From: Gammaproteobacteria bacterium
GTDB taxonomy: Bacteria; Pseudomonadota; Gammaproteobacteria; Thiohalomonadales; Thiohalomonadaceae
Direction of reading: 5' to 3'
Length of the DNA: 11,197 nucleotides
Assembly: GCA_015232955.1 (NCBI GenBank)
Contig: JADFYS010000042.1
Span: 1-11,197 of the forward strand
Shown: positions 7,741 through 11,197 of the stretch, in pieces
Layout: every line of letters starts with the position of its first letter
How positions within the stretch are numbered: position 1 is the stretch's first letter
Program-made: the position numbers and the translations under genes
Notes under the pieces: model-generated
Told to the model about the DNA's origin: nothing
Seen by the model: the letters and a program-made list of their open reading frames with translations, nothing else
Database searches by the model: none

Positions 7741-7759
7741 TTTAACTATTTCTCACTAA
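7739..7759. repeat. 21-nt direct repeat, copy next to lpxK start
   Basis: This 21-base stretch is identical to 7811-7831. The copy is outside the msbA coding sequence and ends within the possible TTG start codon of lpxK. It also supplies the only weak Shine-Dalgarno-like bases (GTGAG) for that start. The repeat spacing is 72 bases, with 51 unrelated bases between copies. Confidence 0.85.
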
Positions 7760-7810
7760 CTTGCATGAATGGGATGGCGTCACCCTCGATAATGAAATGT
7801 CTTTCACGCT

Positions 7811-7831
7811 AATTTAACTATTTCTCACTAA
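7811..7831. repeat. 21-nt direct repeat, copy at msbA 3' end
   Basis: This copy contains the last four codons and stop of msbA (Ser-Glu-Lys-stop and part of Phe) plus seven bases after the stop. It is identical to 7739-7759. Because it encodes the natural end of MsbA, it is probably the original, and the lpxK-side copy the duplicate. Confidence 0.85.
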
Positions 7832-9572
7832 ACTGGAGGTTATAGAGCGCACTGTAGGGGCCGGCAGCAGTAAGAAGCTGCCGATGGTTTCCCGACTCAA
7901 GCACCCTCCCCTGCTCCAGCACCACAATTCTGTCCGCATCCTCGATGGTCGAGAGGCGGTGGGCAATGACCAGCGTGGTGGAGTTGGCCATCAACAGCTG
8001 AAGCGCCTGCTGAATATGGCGTTCAGAGTGGGTGTCCAGCGCCGAAGTGGCCTCGTCAAGGATGAGGATAGGGGCCTTTTTCAGCAGCGCCCTGGCGATA
8101 GAGAGGCGCTGGCGTTGGCCACCGGAGAGGAGCGCCCCGTTCTCCCCCACCACCGTCTGTAGTCCTTGGGGGAGCTGACGGATAAACTCCCAGGCGTGCG
8201 CTGCCTCTGCCGCGGCGATAATCGCCTCTTCCGGAGTACCGTCGAGGCGACCATAGGCGATATTATTGGCAATGGTGCCGTTAAAGAGGGTGATATGCTG
8301 ACTCACCAGTGCAATCTGCGCCCGCAGACTCTCCCGGGTGTAACTGCGGATATCTGCTCCGCCCACAGTGATAGTGCCGTGCTCCAGTTCATAAAAGCGA
8401 GGGATCAGGTTGGCGAGTGTGCTCTTGCCGCTCCCCGAGCGCCCTACCAGAGCCACAATCTCTCCCGGCTTGATCTCCAACGCGATCTGCTCCAGGACCA
8501 GCCCCTCCTTCCCCGGGTAGGAGAAGTGTTCAATCTCAATAGAGATAGGGTGATCGCGGCAATGCTCCCTCGTCAACAGGGCGCTGCCACTCTCCTCTTC
8601 GCACGGGGTATCCCGAAATTCGAAGATAGAGATAGCCGCGGCGATGCCCCGCTGGAGACTGGCGCTAATCTTGGTGAGACGCTTCATCGGCTGAAGGATC
8701 ATCATCATCGCGGTGATAAAAGAGACAAACCCCCCGACACTCAGATTCTCCTGACTCAGGGCGAGGGCGATCACCCCCGCAGCAGCCATGGCAGCGATCA
8801 GCTGTACCAGAGGAACACTGGCCGCAGAGGTGGAGAGTAGTTTGAGGTTGAGACGGCGGTTATTCTCGTTAGCCTCCTCAAACCGCTTCGACTCATACCC
8901 TTGACCACCAAAGGTCTTAATCACCCGCTGACCGGTGATCACCTCTTCGGCGATATGGCTCACCGTCCCCATCGACTCCTGAATATGGCTGCTATAGCGC
9001 CGAAATCGCTGATTAATCACCCGAATCAGCAGGGCGATAAGTGGTGCCCCGATCAACAGAACCAGCGCCAGCTTCCAGTCGAGGTAGAACATCCACGCTA
9101 GCAGCGCAACCACCGACAGTGAGTCACGAATCAGAATTGAGACAACATCGGTAGCGGCCATCGCCACCTGTTCCACATCGTAGATCAGTTTGGAGATAAT
9201 CCGACCCGACGGCGTCAGGTCAAAATAGCTGACCGGAAGGTGAAGCATATTGGCAAACATCTCGCCGCGCAGCACCTTAATCACCTGACGGGCGATGCGC
9301 GCCATACCGTATTCGGCACTGTAGGCGGCGATCCCCCGTACCAGAAAGATGGCGATAAGAGCGATGGGGGTATAGGCGATAGTGGTCGGATCGCGCTCGA
9401 CAAAGGTGCCATCGAGCATCGGCTTCATCATCATCGCAAACAGCGCCTCACTCCCCGCAACCACCACCAGCGCGAGTGCTGCGACGACAAAGCGCCGCCA
9501 CTGCGGCAGGACATAACTTAAAAGGCGGCGATAGACGGCGATGCCGCTCTCCGCGTGAGAGTGTTGGGTCAT
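7818..9572 (-). CDS. msbA: Lipid A export ABC transporter, ATP-binding/permease protein (MsbA)
   Basis: It flips lipid A-core across the inner membrane using ATP and works as a homodimer of half-transporters. The protein has 584 residues from the ATG at 9572 (E. coli MsbA has 582). The N-terminal half holds about six membrane segments and the family-typical strings HLPVSYFDLTPSGRIISKLIYDVEQVA (about 111-137) and IKTFGGQ. The C-terminal ATPase has Walker A GRSGSGKST (377-385), Q-loop Gln425, signature LSGGQ (482-486), Walker B ILILDEATSALD (502-513, catalytic Glu507) and H-loop His538. The frame stays open to an ATG at 9653, but the extra 27 residues match nothing expected of MsbA. No clear Shine-Dalgarno sequence precedes either start. 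It is the first gene of the minus-strand series and is divergent from the unknown gene on its right. exbB/exbD, seen before msbA or lpxK in some bacteria, are absent. Confidence 0.96.
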   Translation of the reverse strand: MTQHSHAESGIAVYRRLLSYVLPQWRRFVVAALALVVVAGSEALFAMMMKPMLDGTFVERDPTTIAYTPIALIAIFLVRGIAAYSAEYGMARIARQVIKVLRGEMFANMLHLPVSYFDLTPSGRIISKLIYDVEQVAMAATDVVSILIRDSLSVVALLAWMFYLDWKLALVLLIGAPLIALLIRVINQRFRRYSSHIQESMGTVSHIAEEVITGQRVIKTFGGQGYESKRFEEANENNRRLNLKLLSTSAASVPLVQLIAAMAAAGVIALALSQENLSVGGFVSFITAMMMILQPMKRLTKISASLQRGIAAAISIFEFRDTPCEEESGSALLTREHCRDHPISIEIEHFSYPGKEGLVLEQIALEIKPGEIVALVGRSGSGKSTLANLIPRFYELEHGTITVGGADIRSYTRESLRAQIALVSQHITLFNGTIANNIAYGRLDGTPEEAIIAAAEAAHAWEFIRQLPQGLQTVVGENGALLSGGQRQRLSIARALLKKAPILILDEATSALDTHSERHIQQALQLLMANSTTLVIAHRLSTIEDADRIVVLEQGRVLESGNHRQLLTAAGPYSALYNLQFSEK

Positions 9573-9688
9573 AGCGGGTAATTGTAAGCGAAGAGTGATG
9601 GGGGTGCCGTAAAATCCAACATCATTGTAATGAATAGTCGCGCTTATCGGCATTCTGAAACCAGCGTTTTCAGGGTTCTTGAGTATAA

Positions 9689-9708
9689 TGGTTTTTTCGA
9701 ATAAACCA
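9689..9708. promoter_or_regulatory. Near-perfect 20-bp palindrome, candidate operator
   Basis: The arms TGGTTT (9689-9694) and AAACCA (9703-9708) are exact inverted repeats around a central TTCGAA (9696-9701). Nine of ten symmetric base pairs match; only 9695/9702 fails. It abuts the TATAAT box at 9684-9689 on the plus strand, and covers the spacer of a possible minus-strand promoter (TATACT, 9682-9687). Size, symmetry and place suit a dimeric regulator, which I cannot name. Confidence 0.45.
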
Positions 9709-9723
9709 CCTGTTATCGACTTG

Positions 9724-9736
9724 CAACCAAGGGTTG
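9724..9736. promoter_or_regulatory. Short dyad near the unknown gene's start
   Basis: CAACC (9724-9728) and GGTTG (9732-9736) are perfect inverted repeats with a 3-base centre. They overlap the TTGCAA box and the spacer of the putative promoter at 9721-9747. It could be an operator half-site pair or chance. Confidence 0.2.
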
Positions 9737-9774
9737 TTTACTATGCTTGCTCACTATCTCAGCCCCGATGCGAA

Positions 9775-11169
9775 ATGAAAGAACAGCTGCCGAAGATCAC
9801 CGACCTTCTCCTCAATCAGGTTCGCCGAAGCCGGGGAGAGATGTTAAAGAGTGTCAGCCGCAAGGCGGGAAGCATGGGTTCCCGCTTTTCACGCTACCTC
9901 GGCCCGCTCTTTGCCGTTGCTGCCTTTGTTGTCAAAAAGGGGTACGACCTCTGGGCCTACGACATGCGTGTTGCCCAGGAGCGGTTCCCCTGCTGCTTCC
10001 GGCAGTGGCAGCGCCAGCCACAACAGCTACAGAGTCTGCTCCACTACCTCTGGGATGAGGTCTATCACCACTATCTCCAGCCCCAACAGCAACAGGAGTA
10101 TCTACAGCAAGCGGAGGCGGGAGCCCTTCGCTCGGCACACCGCCTTACCATTGGCGACCGAACCATCCCTTTTGAACCGGTGGAGAGTTTTCTCAGTCGC
10201 GGCCCCCTCCCCCAACGCATCGGTCGGGTCAACCGCTTCAACTTCTCCCCTGAAGGGATCTTCTATCGCAGCCATAAAGGGGCTGTTGCCGCGGGGATCG
10301 ACCTCTTTCTCCGCAGTTCAGACTACGAAAACCAGAACTATATGGCGCTGCAGCGTCGCCTGTTTCATATTCTCGCCAAGATCATCCTCACCCCCGACAA
10401 CCCGCTCGACTGTGCGATGTTACTTCAACAGGAGCGCAGACGCAGACGACGGGCGGATGACCGCCTCCATCTGCGAAAACATGCACAGCGCCTACTGTGG
10501 AACAAGGTGTTCAAACGCTATGAAGGGCGACTGGCAGCGACCATCTACCGTCTCTTCTCCCCCGGCTACAGCAAGATGGTGGAGAAGGCGCTCACCCTCG
10601 CCCCGTGGACCTTGGATAACCGCGATCTGTTATGGCAAGCGGGGCGGGTAGAGTACAGATCGCTCCCCTACTGTCTCGCGGATTCGGTACTCTCGTTTCA
10701 CCAGGCGATCGCTGCAGAGGAGGTGCTGGCGATCTCCCCCCTCAAGCTACGACAGCGACAGGCGATGGCAATAGAGCATACCGATCTCCTCTTCACCCTC
10801 TTCAACCACTACCCAGAGACGCAAGGCAGCCCTTTTTTCGGAGAGTCTCTCCACCCACTACGCACCGCCCTTATGCTTGACCACAGACTGGCACAAGCGT
10901 TGAAGAGGGTAGTGGAGCAGAGCCAACCGACGACAACAACCCCGCGCCTACTGCGACTGTTTCAGCCGCGACCCGCTTTCTCAATGGCGCAGCTATTGGC
11001 GAGGATGGAGAAAATCTACCAACAGCGTTCACTCTACCTGGAAGCGGCGATTATCGGTGAAACCGAGGCGGCACTGGCCCAATTTGACATCATTCAGACG
11101 ATTGAGGAGAAGGTCGGTGATCTTCGGCAGCTGTTCTTTCATCCTAAAATCCGCAGTTGGACACCGTGA
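9775..11169 (+). CDS. Hypothetical protein, family not recognised
   Basis: This 464-residue protein is divergent from msbA; I do not recognise its family. It is basic and rich in Arg, Gln and Leu, and looks mostly helical. A short hydrophobic stretch, YLGPLFAVAAFVV (41-53), follows a basic N-terminal region and is too short for a confident membrane helix; there is no typical signal peptide. A Gln-rich segment runs from about 79 to 112, and an ERRRRRR run lies at 220-226. Residues 150-190 (VNRFNFSPEGIFYRSHKGAVAAGIDLFL) look the most motif-like. No catalytic signature is evident. The ATG at 9775 is preferred; the frame is open from a TTG at 9679, but that would place the palindrome and promoter boxes inside the coding sequence. 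An ATG at 9841 is another option, with a purine-rich GGGGAGAG just before it. Its length and its lack of a better overlapping frame support a real gene. Confidence 0.75.
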   Translation: MKEQLPKITDLLLNQVRRSRGEMLKSVSRKAGSMGSRFSRYLGPLFAVAAFVVKKGYDLWAYDMRVAQERFPCCFRQWQRQPQQLQSLLHYLWDEVYHHYLQPQQQQEYLQQAEAGALRSAHRLTIGDRTIPFEPVESFLSRGPLPQRIGRVNRFNFSPEGIFYRSHKGAVAAGIDLFLRSSDYENQNYMALQRRLFHILAKIILTPDNPLDCAMLLQQERRRRRRADDRLHLRKHAQRLLWNKVFKRYEGRLAATIYRLFSPGYSKMVEKALTLAPWTLDNRDLLWQAGRVEYRSLPYCLADSVLSFHQAIAAEEVLAISPLKLRQRQAMAIEHTDLLFTLFNHYPETQGSPFFGESLHPLRTALMLDHRLAQALKRVVEQSQPTTTTPRLLRLFQPRPAFSMAQLLARMEKIYQQRSLYLEAAIIGETEAALAQFDIIQTIEEKVGDLRQLFFHPKIRSWTP

Positions 11170-11197
11170 AGGGTGCGTTTGTGGCGGTGCAGTGCAA
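11166..11197 (+). CDS. Possible start of next gene, truncated by window edge
   Basis: A GTG at 11166 overlaps the TGA of the preceding gene (GTGA), the same kind of junction seen between kdsB and nadE. The frame is open to the edge and reads V/MKGAFVAVQC, a plausible protein N-terminus. Only ten codons are visible and no strong Shine-Dalgarno sequence precedes it, so the product cannot be named. Confidence 0.3.
   Translation, partial: MKGAFVAVQC

Larger units (their letters stand above)
9573..9774. promoter_or_regulatory. Divergent intergenic region between msbA and the unknown gene
   Basis: These 202 bp must hold the promoters for both directions. Visible on the plus strand are a perfect TATAAT (9684-9689) without a recognisable -35 box, and a TTGCAA (9721-9726) with TATGCT (9742-9747) at a short 15-bp spacing, 27 bp before the ATG at 9775. 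On the minus strand, TACAAT (9625-9630) and TATACT (9682-9687) could be -10 boxes for msbA; neither has a good -35 partner. The poor -35 elements would fit activator-dependent promoters, but this is speculative. Two dyads in the region are listed separately. Confidence 0.45.

Noticed and set aside
8166..8840. Plus-strand open frame of 224 codons opposite msbA
   Set aside because: It is a shadow of the MsbA ATPase and membrane domains, with a composition typical of antisense frames.
9573..9653. Longer MsbA starting at 9653, adding 27 residues
   Set aside because: The added residues do not resemble an MsbA N-terminus, and the ATG at 9572 gives nearly the E. coli length. Neither start has a strong ribosome site, so this is a judgement.
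9679..9774. TTG-started extension of the unknown plus-strand gene
   Set aside because: It would put the TATAAT box, the 20-bp palindrome and the other promoter-like boxes inside coding sequence, and TTG is a rare start without a ribosome site here.
9851..10651. Second plus-strand frame of 266 codons inside the unknown gene
   Set aside because: Its translation is Ser/Arg/Thr-rich low complexity and begins inside the longer frame. The longer frame has the more protein-like composition.

Overview
The window looks like a chromosomal segment of a free-living or symbiotic gammaproteobacterium. It has an LPS-type outer membrane: MsbA, LpxK and KdsB are all encoded. The order msbA-lpxK-(Trm112/YcaR)-kdsB matches that known from Escherichia coli and relatives, but without ycaQ. 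The DNA is GC-rich by eye, with AT-rich intergenic patches. No phage, transposase, CRISPR, defence or toxin-antitoxin genes are visible, and no rRNA or tRNA genes. I cannot name the genus.

Seven genes lie on the minus strand and are read from right to left. They are msbA (lipid A flippase), lpxK (lipid A 4'-kinase), a 64-residue Trm112/YcaR protein, kdsB (CMP-Kdo synthetase), nadE (glutamine-dependent NAD+ synthetase), a large predicted outer-membrane protein, and queA (queuosine tRNA modification). Packing is tight. lpxK overlaps the Trm112 gene by 44 bp. kdsB/nadE and nadE/outer-membrane gene each share a 4-nt stop/start overlap. Only 11 bp separate the outer-membrane gene from queA. Two gaps break the string: 77 bp between msbA and lpxK, which holds a 21-nt direct repeat copied from the msbA end, and 99 AT-rich bp before kdsB, which probably hold a promoter. 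The first half serves lipid A/Kdo assembly and export. The second half mixes cofactor synthesis, an envelope protein and tRNA modification.

One gene of unknown function (464 residues) lies divergently on the plus strand, right of msbA. About 200 bp separate the two starts and contain a TATAAT box, a near-perfect 20-bp palindrome and a smaller dyad. A possible next gene starts at the right edge with a GTGA overlap. The left edge, beyond queA, carries a nested palindromic extragenic repeat.

The best candidates for something poorly described are two. One is the 952-residue protein, which joins an HExxH gluzincin-like domain, a TolB-like beta-propeller and an Omp85-like C-terminal barrel. The other is the unrecognised divergent protein next to the LPS export locus. 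The rest is conserved housekeeping. No obviously new multi-gene system is visible.
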